Source of the DNA: Planctomycetaceae bacterium
Lineage (GTDB): Bacteria > Planctomycetota > Planctomycetia > Pirellulales > Pirellulaceae
Reading direction: 5' to 3'
NCBI GenBank assembly: GCA_947463915.1
Contig: CANHVO010000001.1
Location: 37,359-101,358, forward strand
Length of the DNA stretch: 64,000 nucleotides
Part shown: in pieces, positions 10,501 to 20,600 of the stretch
Layout of the letters: each line of letters starts with the position of its first letter
Position numbering within the stretch: the first letter of the stretch is position 1
Notes under the pieces: generated by a model
Told to the model about the DNA's origin: nothing
Database searches by the model: none
The model's input: only the letters and a program-made list of their open reading frames with translations
Position numbers and translations under genes: made by a program

Positions 10501-13500
10501 GATTCTGCTGGAATCATGCAGGCGGCCATCAGCGACGATAACCGATTCATAGCATTTAGTGTTGGCGGACCGTCAATACTCGTTCCTGGCGCTCTGGACA
10601 ACGGCACGAAGCTGTTTCTGTACGATCGCACTCAGCAGAGTATTCTGCGAATTGGAATCAGTCCGCAAAACACCAAAATTTCCATTTCTAATAACCAGTT
10701 GATTGGCGTTGAGACTTCGTCCGGTGGCTATTCCATTTACGACATAACACTTGGAAGAGTTTCAAGCATACCGCTAACAAGTGGTTCGTTTTCTCCAAAA
10801 ATGAGTAGGGATGGGCGATTCATCGTATCGACGACAAGCTCACCCTTTGCTCCTGGAATTTTCCTTTTCGATCGCTCAACGGCAACAACGACTCAACTCA
10901 GAGCTGACAGTAGTTTCGCCGAAGCGATCAGTGCTGACGGGCGTTACGTTTCATTTACCTCTTCTAATTCGACAATTGTTCAAGGTGACAACAACAACCT
11001 TCCAGACTTATTCATTCTCGATCGAAACACTTCGAGGACAGTGCGTGTGGCAAGGGCTGGATTTGATCCAAACGGAACTAGCTTTTCCTCGTCATTTGAT
11101 CGAAACGGGACAACGTTGTTGTTTCGGTCGACTGCTTCGAATATGACGGCACTTGGTGGGCAATCGAGCGATCCATACGTTTATGCGATTCAGACTGGAC
11201 AGATTCGCAACGTTAGCATTACGCCACAAGGCACCGTTCCGAACGGGCCTAGTTTGGTTTTAGGAAGAGCGATCGACATGCCGAGCATCAGTGGCGATGG
11301 TCGATTTGTCGCATTTACATCGCTTGCAAGTGATTTGGTCAATAACGATTTTGATCAACGAGCAAATATCTTTGTTCGAGATTTAAACAGTATTTCCGTT
11401 CAATCAACTATTCCGAATCAGGTTACTCAAATCTCGATCGATTACGCAACGATTGTTGATAATTCTGGTGATTTTACCGTCGGCGGATTGTCGAAAGTAG
11501 GAAGCAGTATTCTCGTTGGGAACACTGAAACAAATCCATTGGGCCCTGGATCTAGTACGATTGGTTCTAATATATTCGCAAAGAATCCTACTTCACCTCA
11601 ATCGACGGATCGAGTGATTTCGGATCGTTTGCTCGTGATCGGTCCGAGAACCGCGTTTTCCCAATCGCCAGATGGTTTTCCTTTGGCCAAGGATAGTCCA
11701 GCAATCAACCACGGTGATCCGTCGTACGCGACCACTAAGGATCAATGGGGAAAGTCGCGATCGCTTCCAGATGTTGGCGCTCTCGAAGTCGCGTACGCAA
11801 GCGTTCGTGGTGTTTTTTACAACGACGAGAATCGGAACTTTGCGTTAGACATCGCAGAACCAGGGATAGTTGGATTTCAAGTGTTCGACGACAAAAATGG
11901 CGATGGAGTTCGGCAATCGAACGAACAAAGCACTGTTTCACGATCGAATAATCTTAGTACGCCTTCGATCGATGAAACTGGAGAACTCCGTTTTGATGTA
12001 CTCGATCCAGGCTCATACCGATTTACGCCAGTGATTCCGTCAGGTTGGGAAGCCTCTAGACCTCGCACGATGCAAGTAGCCGGGGATGTACAAGGGAACG
12101 CAGATGTCCGAATCGAAAATGCGCGTCTCAGCGACGATAGGCGTCTTCTTGTCTTCTCGACAAGTGCAAATAACTTTATCTCCGGAGCAGGGCCTGGAAT
12201 CTATTTGTATAACACAATCTCGAGAGTAGTGGAATTCGTTGGTGCCGGGTTTGAACCCGATATCAGTGGAGACGGAACCAAAGTAGCCTATTATCGGTTC
12301 CCGAACATCTACCTCTATGACGTACAATCCAAAACCACAACAATTGCAACGCAACAAACCGCGGATGGACAAACTCCAAACGGCAGTTCCGCCAAACCGT
12401 CACTGAACCGAGACGGTTCAGTCGTCGCATTCTCGTCGTATGCCTCCAATTTGGTAGAGGGCGATACAAACAATTCGCAAGATATCTTTGTGTACAGAAG
12501 TGTGTCAAATAGAATCTCGCTGGTTAGCATCGGGAACGGTGGGACGCAATCAAACTCAAACAGCTTCAGTCCATCAATAGACTCATTTGGAGCTAGGCTT
12601 GCGTTCGAGTCAACGGCAACAAATCTAGTGACATCCGAAGATACAAATCAAACTTCTGATGTATTCTATGCGGACATTTCGAGCTCGATTCCTTCGATCA
12701 GTCTAGTGAGCCGTTCGACCAACGAAACCTCTGGCAATGGGTCGTCGTTCATGGGCGAATTGAGTGCCAATGGTCGCTACGTTGTTTTTGAATCGGATTC
12801 GAAGAACCTCGTCGCATTGACAAGCAATTTCGGACGTCGAGTCTACCTAAGAGACCTTCTATCTAATTCGACGGAAATCATAAGCGTAACGAACGACGGA
12901 ACGCTCGCGAACGGGTTTGGTTCTAGCAGGCCTTCAGTTAGTGCCGACGGACGTTATGTCGCATATGCAAGCGACGCAACGAATCTTTCTTCGGGGGAAA
13001 CAGACACTTTCGGTGACACTTTTGTTTACGATCGAATTTCTCGCGAAGTTAAAAAGATAAGTTCAACGTACGATGGCTCTCCAGCAACCGGTTCAAGCTC
13101 GCTCCCCTCAATTTCGAATGACGGCAAAGCGATATCATTTCTTTCATTTACATCTAATATTACGCCCAATGATGTCAATGAAAAGATCGATTTTTTCATT
13201 GCATCTAATCCGCTGACAACAATCGAGTACATTGTCAATCTAACGGCGGGTGAAACCGTAACCGATCTTCGAATAGGCGTGACCGCAATCCCAGGGGGAA
13301 TTAGTGGAGAACTTTTTGTCGATGATATCGCCAACGGAATACCCGACCCCAACGAGCAGCGACTAAATGGTGCAATCGTATATGTGGACGAAAACAATAA
13401 CAACGTGCTCGATAATACTGAACGGTCGGTTGTAACAACCAACGGTTCTTATCGCTTTGACAATCTTCCTAGTAACCGCGAGTATCTATTGCGAGTTCGA

Positions 13501-16500
13501 TACGGGAGTGAGTTCGTTCAAGCTTCACCATCAAGAGATGACCAATTTGCTTGGAAGGTTTTCTTAGCTCCAAATTCGCAAATACTAAATCGAGATTTTG
13601 TTTTCGAGCTCCAGTCTACAGTTGGACAATCTCAAAACGCAAGTATCGAAGGAATTCTTTACACAGACGTTAATCGCAATGGCTCGTTTGACGTCGGAAT
13701 TGAAACACCAGGGACCAATAGTACAGTCTTTTTGGATACGAATGGCGATGGTCGTTGGCAGAACCCCGAACGACGTGCGATAACCGATATAAATGGAAAA
13801 TATTCCTTCACCGGCCTTGGTACTCAAATCGTTACGGTGGTCGCCGAGATCGATAATTCCACGACCTTGACTTCTCCCAAGGGAAGTCTTTTCTCGAAGA
13901 GCGTCACCCCACTATTCAATCAGTCTGTCGCGTTTGCAAATCCGCAATCGATCGTAACGGCCGATTTCAACAACGATTCATTTCCGGACGTGGCGGTGGC
14001 TTTCGGTGACGGAAATTTCGTGGGCATTCGATTGAACGACGGTAAGGGTGGTTTTTTGTCGAATCAAATCAACGTGGCTCTGCCTGGCAACAGTCTAGGA
14101 CCAGTAGCGCTGCAGACGGGGTTTTTCAATAACAATACATTGATGGATCTTGCGGTTGTCAACAACTTCAATTCGACCGTAACGATCATGCTCGATTTCA
14201 ACGGTATCGATTTCGCCTCCAAATCAACCGTCACGGTTGGGTCAGAACCGATCGACATCGCATCCGGAAAATTTAACAATGATACTTTTCTGGATTTGGC
14301 GGTAGTCAACAAAGGAAGCAACTCCGTATCCATACTCCTTAATAATAGCAATGGAGGTTTTTCTGTGGCGTCAACGCTATCCTCCGGAGGGAAATTCCCA
14401 TCCGCTATCGTGACCGGGCAATTTACGGACGACAACGCGGATAACATTATCGACTCCAAGGATAAGTTGGACCTGGCTGTAGCGAACTCCCTATCTAACG
14501 CATCAAGTGTCAATGGCAATGTCGCGTTATTCAAAGGGGTTGGTAATGGATCGTTTGTTGCAAACGGACTTTATCCAGTCGCGACCACACCACTCGATAT
14601 CATCACCGCAGACTTTGATCTGAACGGAGTTAGTGATTTGGCTGTTTCCAATTTCACATCCAATACCATTAGCATCTTGACGGGCAGTTTGTCCGGAGCC
14701 TTTCAAGTACAATCAGAGACGCTTGGAACAGCCAACGGAACCATCGATATCGCGATCGCAGACATTGAGAATGATGGTGATTGGGACATAATTTCAAGCA
14801 ACCTGACCAACAATAATGTCTCAATCTTCCGCAACACAAAGAAACAGTCCGCTACGTCAGCTACCCTAAGATTTGAGCCCGCCGAAAACGTAGGGGTTGG
14901 GCAGTTTGCACTAGCCAATCGAATGCCAATCGTTGTCGCGGACTTCGACAAGTCCGGAACCGATGACATTATTGCCGTTCCAAGTGCAACGAAGGCACTT
15001 CACTTGCTGAAAAACTCTCTGATCAACGGAGCCCACCGCATTACGTTGACGGGGACCGAGTCCGTCACGGGGCTTGATTTTGGAACAGCTCCGAAAGTAT
15101 TGCTTCCTTCCTTGGATCCAATCTCATCGCCAGCTCCAATCGTCGAGGATGCGGCAGAACAGTCTATCAACTTGACCGGCATTGCGCGCGGTCGATCTGG
15201 AACCACACCGTTGAGAATCGTTGCATCTAGCGATCGACCTGATTTAGTGTCGTTCTCTTCGAATTCAGTGCAATACGTCCAAGGGAACGCAACTGGATCC
15301 CTCAAGTTTACGCCACAGCCGAATGCTTTTGGCAGCGCAATCGTAACCGTCACTATTACGGATCCTGGCGCTGACCAAACCATCGATACAACGGACGATG
15401 GCATGGTAAGTCGAGCGTTTACCGTTTCAATAATTTCCGTTAACGATGCACCAACATTTGTGCTACCGGCCGGGCGAACTGTCAGGGCTTTTGAAGATGC
15501 AGGCGCACGATCGATTGCGGGTTTCGTTACCGGAATATCCGCAGGTGGCGGTTCCTTTGAATCGACACAGGTTTTGTCGCCATTCACCGTAACGACAGAT
15601 CAGCCAGAATTCTTTTCTTCGTTGCCGACGATTGAGAGTAACGGCAGACTCACATTCACTACTGCGACCAACGTTTCCGGCTTCGCATCGGTCAGCGTAT
15701 CTCTCAAGGACGATGGCGGTATTGCCAATGGTGGCGTCGATGTTCGCAATGATCAGTTCTTGATTCTTGTGGACGCGGTGAATGATGCCCCGTTGATCAA
15801 TATCGGTGGAACGCAGACGGTACCAGTGGGTGCCGTTAAGCAAACGATTCCGAGTTTCGCGATCGGATTCTCACCGGGTGGCGGTCCCGATGAGCTATCG
15901 CAGGTTATCTCGGATTTCCTTGTAAACGTAGATTCGCCCGGGTTGTTTTCAGTATTGCCCGCCATCAGCAATGACGGCACGCTCACCTTTACTCCCGCCG
16001 CGGATCGAAGAGGTATCGCTACGGTCAGTGTTCGAGTTCGCGACAATGGTGGCACGATCAATGGCGGAATCGATTTGTCGATCGCAAAGACCTTCACCAT
16101 CATCATGGGAGCGACTCAAGAGATCACGCTCAACGCGTCAGAACTGGGGCCACATGAAATTGCAATTCGAAACGGTTTTCTTGTCGTTACAGCAGCTGGA
16201 ACAACGGTTCGAAGCGTATTGGCAGCCGAAGTGACCAAAGTTACTACCTTGGACGGCGTTGGGACAAAGTTGTTCGAGGTTAATCTACCAGCCATTAATC
16301 TGCCGGGTATGATTCGATTTACAGGAACAGGAAAGCCGATCGAACTTATCGCGGAACAAGTTGCGATTGACTTGAGTGTACTGACCTCTGACAAACTATT
16401 CGGAATTGAGCTTGCTGATTTAAGAGCCGTTGGGCCAAATTCCATGGCATTTCGATCGACGGATGTAGGTGCTCTCAACAGGTCCAAAACACTTCGTATT

Positions 16501-16986
16501 CTGATGGACAGCGCCGACACGCTTTCAACTCTTGGAAGCTGGGTAGCTCAGGCTGGGCGCTTAGAAAACGGCACATGGATTCAGCCGTTCACTAACGCTG
16601 GTGCAAGAATTGAGGTGATCAGCGCAACTCCTTGGCAGAACAAAGTAAATCGTTTCGACGTCGATGGCGATCTTACATTGTCTCCACTGGATGTCTTGGT
16701 CTTGGTCAACTTGATCAACGCCAATAGTTTTCCAAATGGTCAACTTCCAGCACGCGGTAGTACTCAACCGGATGGCTTCTTTGATCCCGACGGAGACAAT
16801 TCTTTAGGGCCCTTGGATGTCCTAACGCTGATCAATGAAATTAATCGAGGTAGCGGAGCGGCAGGCAGTGAAGGAGAAAAACGCTCACAGTGGGTCGATG
16901 AAGTGATGGCAACGGAGTCGGAAGATTGGGGTGTGGAGATGCGACCGGTGGGCTTAGCGAGACGCAAGCTAGGGAATCGTCGCTAG
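7561..16986 (+). CDS. Giant subtilase / beta-helix / propeller / FG-GAP / dockerin protein 2
   Basis: About 3141 residues from the ATG at 7561. The track's 7522 start would add 13 residues before the basic N-terminus shared with the paralogues, so 7561 is preferred. LEPR-XLL-type motif LESRRLLASD at about residues 20-29. Subtilisin-like protease with Asp203 (VIDSGID), His314 (GHGTHVAG), Asn413 and Ser486 (NGTSMATPH); EF-hand-like Asp-rich loops lie between Asp and His. Then beta-helix (from about 685), propeller 1 (about 918-1270), interrupted SdrD_B-like domain, propeller 2 (about 1516-1880), further SdrD_B-like modules, FG-GAP (about 2126-2476), VNDAP modules, C-terminal beta domain, dockerin (about 3030-3100) and tail RRKLGNRR. 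Presumably an exported surface protease or scaffold-docked protein; substrate unknown. Most of its body is the most divergent of the four, but its C-terminus is nearly identical to protein 1. Confidence 0.93.
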   Translation: MKRRSPGIPKRRRPLGLEQLESRRLLASDLVGNYDQPTAAWYESWDHDSEFLANIAKGLPATEWYSQFVGPRQYQLNDWIVRLSRDETQSEPDPNHVSNLLGTDTVSFQVVAGLGLPGMLHVQSLSRDAKLAEAALAQNSNVLTYSFNEKVTGQVTPNDPEFSNMTGLHNVGQFGATVDADIDAPEAWDITKGSPSVVVGVIDSGIDVTHPDLYLNIWINQGEIPAAKRNALVDTDADGLFTFYDLNASVNATLTRDLNNNGYIDAIDLLQDPLWAEGIDTDNNGFVDDFFGWNFRSNSNEPFASNDPRDALGHGTHVAGTIGAIGNNGLGVTGINWRTSLMSLKFLDENNQGDTASAISAINYATMMRSQFGTNVRVLNNSWGQPGGPNLALQSAIQSSGESGILFVAAAGNGNLIGQGIDNDRTPFYPASYDLPTILTVAATDSKDRLAAFSNYGATSVDIAAPGVGIVSTLPGGRYGTANGTSMATPHVSGVAALLFAEIGLATVAEVRNAIIIQADSISQNNSLIQGRLNAVSSLRSSNFAPNAIHNNRSDVRVAGANFYTFSISYFAREIIDVTSLDDNDIVVERNWGARDRLNASLVSSSIRVLNGGKTVTANYTIVPPGGSWDTLDYGEYEIVIQPTQILALESHKAVRSETIGRFKVEIEDPNFIYVKSKSDITSTKSLRDAIVDANNAAPTARTIILDAGTYSLSKPAIVDGSSAFSTPSTLSGCGFGSSSIGWSNVTSGDLDILGNVTVMGDSRASTTIDGGKIDRIFRVHPGATLNLRQLTLTNGISANGRGGDAILSAGQLSIESVGLFQNGARETIPTGPGGGIAVWSGSATIANSQFESNAAIAGGGLFTCNGATANVDTTSFIGNQGTNRGGAVLSANGGNLKVSNSTIAASNSGAIYAGNAFASLGKFGDSFAPVISDDGRFIVFISDSSNLVPNDTNNEADLFLYDRQDQSIIRVNTSSSGKQDSAGIMQAAISDDNRFIAFSVGGPSILVPGALDNGTKLFLYDRTQQSILRIGISPQNTKISISNNQLIGVETSSGGYSIYDITLGRVSSIPLTSGSFSPKMSRDGRFIVSTTSSPFAPGIFLFDRSTATTTQLRADSSFAEAISADGRYVSFTSSNSTIVQGDNNNLPDLFILDRNTSRTVRVARAGFDPNGTSFSSSFDRNGTTLLFRSTASNMTALGGQSSDPYVYAIQTGQIRNVSITPQGTVPNGPSLVLGRAIDMPSISGDGRFVAFTSLASDLVNNDFDQRANIFVRDLNSISVQSTIPNQVTQISIDYATIVDNSGDFTVGGLSKVGSSILVGNTETNPLGPGSSTIGSNIFAKNPTSPQSTDRVISDRLLVIGPRTAFSQSPDGFPLAKDSPAINHGDPSYATTKDQWGKSRSLPDVGALEVAYASVRGVFYNDENRNFALDIAEPGIVGFQVFDDKNGDGVRQSNEQSTVSRSNNLSTPSIDETGELRFDVLDPGSYRFTPVIPSGWEASRPRTMQVAGDVQGNADVRIENARLSDDRRLLVFSTSANNFISGAGPGIYLYNTISRVVEFVGAGFEPDISGDGTKVAYYRFPNIYLYDVQSKTTTIATQQTADGQTPNGSSAKPSLNRDGSVVAFSSYASNLVEGDTNNSQDIFVYRSVSNRISLVSIGNGGTQSNSNSFSPSIDSFGARLAFESTATNLVTSEDTNQTSDVFYADISSSIPSISLVSRSTNETSGNGSSFMGELSANGRYVVFESDSKNLVALTSNFGRRVYLRDLLSNSTEIISVTNDGTLANGFGSSRPSVSADGRYVAYASDATNLSSGETDTFGDTFVYDRISREVKKISSTYDGSPATGSSSLPSISNDGKAISFLSFTSNITPNDVNEKIDFFIASNPLTTIEYIVNLTAGETVTDLRIGVTAIPGGISGELFVDDIANGIPDPNEQRLNGAIVYVDENNNNVLDNTERSVVTTNGSYRFDNLPSNREYLLRVRYGSEFVQASPSRDDQFAWKVFLAPNSQILNRDFVFELQSTVGQSQNASIEGILYTDVNRNGSFDVGIETPGTNSTVFLDTNGDGRWQNPERRAITDINGKYSFTGLGTQIVTVVAEIDNSTTLTSPKGSLFSKSVTPLFNQSVAFANPQSIVTADFNNDSFPDVAVAFGDGNFVGIRLNDGKGGFLSNQINVALPGNSLGPVALQTGFFNNNTLMDLAVVNNFNSTVTIMLDFNGIDFASKSTVTVGSEPIDIASGKFNNDTFLDLAVVNKGSNSVSILLNNSNGGFSVASTLSSGGKFPSAIVTGQFTDDNADNIIDSKDKLDLAVANSLSNASSVNGNVALFKGVGNGSFVANGLYPVATTPLDIITADFDLNGVSDLAVSNFTSNTISILTGSLSGAFQVQSETLGTANGTIDIAIADIENDGDWDIISSNLTNNNVSIFRNTKKQSATSATLRFEPAENVGVGQFALANRMPIVVADFDKSGTDDIIAVPSATKALHLLKNSLINGAHRITLTGTESVTGLDFGTAPKVLLPSLDPISSPAPIVEDAAEQSINLTGIARGRSGTTPLRIVASSDRPDLVSFSSNSVQYVQGNATGSLKFTPQPNAFGSAIVTVTITDPGADQTIDTTDDGMVSRAFTVSIISVNDAPTFVLPAGRTVRAFEDAGARSIAGFVTGISAGGGSFESTQVLSPFTVTTDQPEFFSSLPTIESNGRLTFTTATNVSGFASVSVSLKDDGGIANGGVDVRNDQFLILVDAVNDAPLINIGGTQTVPVGAVKQTIPSFAIGFSPGGGPDELSQVISDFLVNVDSPGLFSVLPAISNDGTLTFTPAADRRGIATVSVRVRDNGGTINGGIDLSIAKTFTIIMGATQEITLNASELGPHEIAIRNGFLVVTAAGTTVRSVLAAEVTKVTTLDGVGTKLFEVNLPAINLPGMIRFTGTGKPIELIAEQVAIDLSVLTSDKLFGIELADLRAVGPNSMAFRSTDVGALNRSKTLRILMDSADTLSTLGSWVAQAGRLENGTWIQPFTNAGARIEVISATPWQNKVNRFDVDGDLTLSPLDVLVLVNLINANSFPNGQLPARGSTQPDGFFDPDGDNSLGPLDVLTLINEINRGSGAAGSEGEKRSQWVDEVMATESEDWGVEMRPVGLARRKLGNRR

Positions 16987-17118
16987 TCGTTACAGAAGTC
17001 TTCAGTGTTCCGATTTTGGAATATGCTGCCCCGACGCATGAGAATTGCATGTCTGTCCAAACTAAATCGAATCGATGCTGACTTTTCCGATTGAATCGCG
17101 AATGCGATGGAATCTTTT

Positions 17119-17348
17119 AGCCTGGGGTAATTCGCCACGCGAACGAAACCCCAGGTAGAACGCCCAAAAGGCTTCAGAGCTCTGAAGGAGCGCTATTGAC
17201 CATGAATCAATACCCAACCATTCGCAATGTTGATCATCGGGCCAACTAGATTTCTGAGGGAATGTCGTCGCTCTGCGACTCTCTATCAAACGTTCCATTC
17301 CTACCACGGATTTCATCCGTGGCTTTCAAATGCCACTGCTCCGCAGTT
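17119..17348. repeat. Multi-hairpin interspersed repeat, copy A
   Basis: A chain of small stems: CCTGGGGT...ACCCCAGG enclosing TTCGC-cac-GCGAA; GCTCTGAAGGAGC; GTCGCTCTGCGAC; CCACGGATTTCATCCGTGG; ACTGCTCCGCAGT. The same stems in the same order and at similar spacing recur at 47739-47995, while loops and spacers differ. Confidence 0.85.
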
Positions 17349-17544
17349 AAGGCTGTTGTATCTAGTACCCAGAACAAGACGTCCCTTTGAACGGCTGAAT
17401 TTTAAGCGAAACAGACAGCTTCAGAAGGAATGGAGGTCCAACTCGCCGCATTCTTTTGAATTTCTGACTAAAATGTTGTCGCAGTGGAATTCAGACAAGA
17501 TAACGACCTGTACGATTCATTTTGAATTTGCCCATGTGATTCAT

Positions 17545-17602
17545 TGAGCCTGAGGCGCTAGCCGAGCCACGCCAAAGGAAATCGGCTAGCGCCTCAGGCT
17601 CA
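17545..17602. repeat. REP-like palindrome, family 1, copy 2
   Basis: Perfect 21-bp arms (17545-17565 and 17582-17602), identical to the element at 7261-7318, around the loop GCCACGCCAAAGGAAA. That loop is close to the reverse complement of the first copy's loop, so this copy is inverted. It lies 64 bp upstream of giant gene 3. Confidence 0.93.
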
Positions 17603-17666
17603 GTAAGCATCCAACTTATTCCAATCCTACAGCTCACAAGATTTCAACCCAAAACGCCCAGTCAAA

Positions 17667-20600
17667 ATGCACCAAAAATACGCTCGATCAGCTCGTAATC
17701 GTTCTTCTCGTAGACGCAGATTGCAATACGAATTGCTTGAGTCAAGGCGAATGCTAGCATCGGACTTGGCGGTAAACGACACTTTGCATCAAACAACCGG
17801 TCCGATGAACTGGTTTGAATCGTTTCAAGACGTCGACCGAGTTTCGCCTGAGTCATTAGCAGACGTCGACAAGTCGCTTCCAGCAGGAATTGCCGGCCCC
17901 GTCGAACCGGCTGTGGGTGAATGGATAGTTCAGTTGACGGACTCGGCAGCGAAGCCGCTTCGATCTCTCGATCAAGCTAACTCGCTCTTCAATCAAGCCT
18001 ACGGTGACTTCACCATCATCAGCGGCCTCGGCGTCGAGGGATTGCTGCTCGTTCGCGGTCGTGGAGCGACCAAGAGCGTGCTTGAGTCCAGTCTGAGCCA
18101 GAATGAAAACGTTCAGTCGTTTAGCCTCAATCAATTGATCGAGGGCAAATCAACAACACCGAACGATCCTGAGTTTGTGGCTGGTCTAATGCCTGGCATG
18201 GAGAAGATCGACGCGACGAACGCTTGGGATGTTTCGCGGGGCAGTTCATCGACTGTTGTTGGTGTCGTCGACGGAGGCATCGATCCGACGCACCCTGACC
18301 TTTATTTGAACATCTGGGTCAATCAAGGTGAGCTTCCTACCAAGTATCTCGATGATGTGGGGCCTAAGCTAACGGATATCGATGGAGATGGGCTCATCAC
18401 GTTTTATGACTTAAACAACGTCACACGAGCTACAACATCGCCGTATGCATTTACTTTCAATGGCTTTGCGAATGGTCCCAACGCGTCGTTTGTTGTGGAC
18501 AAGAACAGCAATGGACGAATCGATGCCGAGGACTTGCTTGCAGACCCGAATTGGGCGGATGGATTTGATACCGACAACAACGGTTTCTTTGATGACTTTT
18601 TTGGTGTGAATTTTCGTGCCGGTTCGGGCGATCCGTTCGCAGCCAACAACCCATCCGATGAGCTAGGGCACGGAACGCACGTGGCCGGAACGATCGGAGC
18701 TATCGGTGGCAACGCAGCCGGCGTCGTGGGTGTCAATTGGCAAACATCGTTGATGTCGCTTCGGATACTTGACAACAACAACCAAGGAGACTCGGGAGCG
18801 GCGATTCGCGCGATCAATTATGCACGTGAGATGCGAGAACGGTATCGCGTCGAGCCCAATGGCCGCGTGTCGGAAGGCGCCAACGTTCGCGTGCTCAACA
18901 ATTCATGGGGCCAACCAGGCGGCTATGAAGTTTCGCTAGAAACAGCCATCCAAGATAGCACCGACGCCGGCATCTTGTTCGTCGCTGCTTCCGGCAACGG
19001 AAATTTCCTGGGGCAAGGCGTCGACAACGATCGAACGCCGTTTTATCCAGCAGGCTACAACACCGTGCTAGCCGTGGCCGCATCAGATTCAAGTGATCGC
19101 CCCGCAACCTTTTCTAACTTCGGTATCAAGTCAGTCGATATCTTTGCACCGGGAGTCGGCATCCGCAGCACATTGTCGGGCGGAGGCATTGGCAGCGCCA
19201 ACGGTACCAGCATGGCATCGCCGCATGTTGCCGGTACGGCAGCCCTTATCTGGTCCGCATTTCCAGCGGCAACAGTCGACGAAGTCCAACTCGCCATCTT
19301 AAGCACGGTCGATCCGATTACCAACGGCAGTTCATTCGTTTCCACGGGCGGTCGACTCAACGCATCCAAGGCCATCAACGCAGATGTCTTCGCACCAGCA
19401 GCAAGACTCGTATCTAAACAAAACATCACGTCATCTGGGGGCGCATCGACCGAGTTCACTGTCGAGTACAGTCATCGCAGCGGGATCGATACAACGAGTA
19501 TAGGCAATGAGGACTTGATCGTCACAAGACAATGGGGCCCCGCAGACCAATTAGTTGCAACCCTCAAACCCAATTCGATTACAACAACCGTCACAACAGC
19601 ACGCGCGACGTACATCGTTTCAGCCCCAGGCGGCACATGGGACCCACTCGACTTCGGCGATTACGTCATCTCGACGGTAGCAGGAAGAGTTGCTGCCAAG
19701 GTTGGAGGCAAAACCACCGAAGCCCGCGACGTTGGTTTGTTCAATGTACGCATCATCGACCCATCGTTTCTGTACGTGACTACGTATTCCGACTCATTAG
19801 AACAAGGCACCTTGCGCAGTCAAATCATTGCTGCAAATGCAGCAGCACCTTCGCCACGTACGATCATCTTAGAGTCGGGACTATATAGCATTGATGTTCC
19901 GCCAACTCCCGATTTCGCATCCAAGTTTCCAACTCCTTCCCCACAGTCGCAGTGTTTTGCTCCTGCGGTTCACTCGGCTTGGTCAAATGAAGCGTCAGGA
20001 GATTTCGATGTTATCGGTTCAATCACCGTAATTGGAAATCAAAAGGATACAACCATCATCAATGGGAAGTCATTTGATAGAGTGTTCAAAGTGCATCCCG
20101 ATGCTACCTTTAATTTGCAGAGGGCTACGATAACAGGTGGTGTGTCACCAACCGACCAGGGAGGCGGAGGTATTTTATCTGCGGGCAATCTTAGTATTAC
20201 GGACAGCATCATACGCGGAAACCGCGCAAAGGGAATTGAGGCTATCAGCCCAATCGGAGGTGGTGGTGTTGCTGTTTGGTCTGGACAAACCAACATTTCT
20301 AGCTCCTGGATCGATGATAACGATAGCAACCTTGGTGGAGGTGTGTTTTACTGCGGAGCTTCAGACGGAAACATTTCGCAAAGCACAATTAGTAACAACC
20401 GCGGAGGAGGAGTTCAAGGAAGTTCTAGCAAAGACCTAATCGTTTCGAATTCCACGATTTCAACAAATGTTGGTGGCAACGGTGCCATCGCTGACTTCAA
20501 CGGAGTCAACGATGCTATTCGCGACCCATCTATTAGCGCTGATAGCCGCTTTATTGCATTTTCTTCCAAGGCCGACAATCTAGTTCCAGGTGATACAAAT

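Larger units (their letters stand above)
16987..17666. other. Intergenic region between giant genes 2 and 3
   Basis: 680 bp without a supported gene. It contains a multi-hairpin repeat (17119-17348) and a family-1 palindrome (17545-17602). The stretch 17350-17540 shows nothing recognisable. The ORFs on both strands here (84 and 106 aa) run through the hairpins and look non-coding. Confidence 0.7.
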
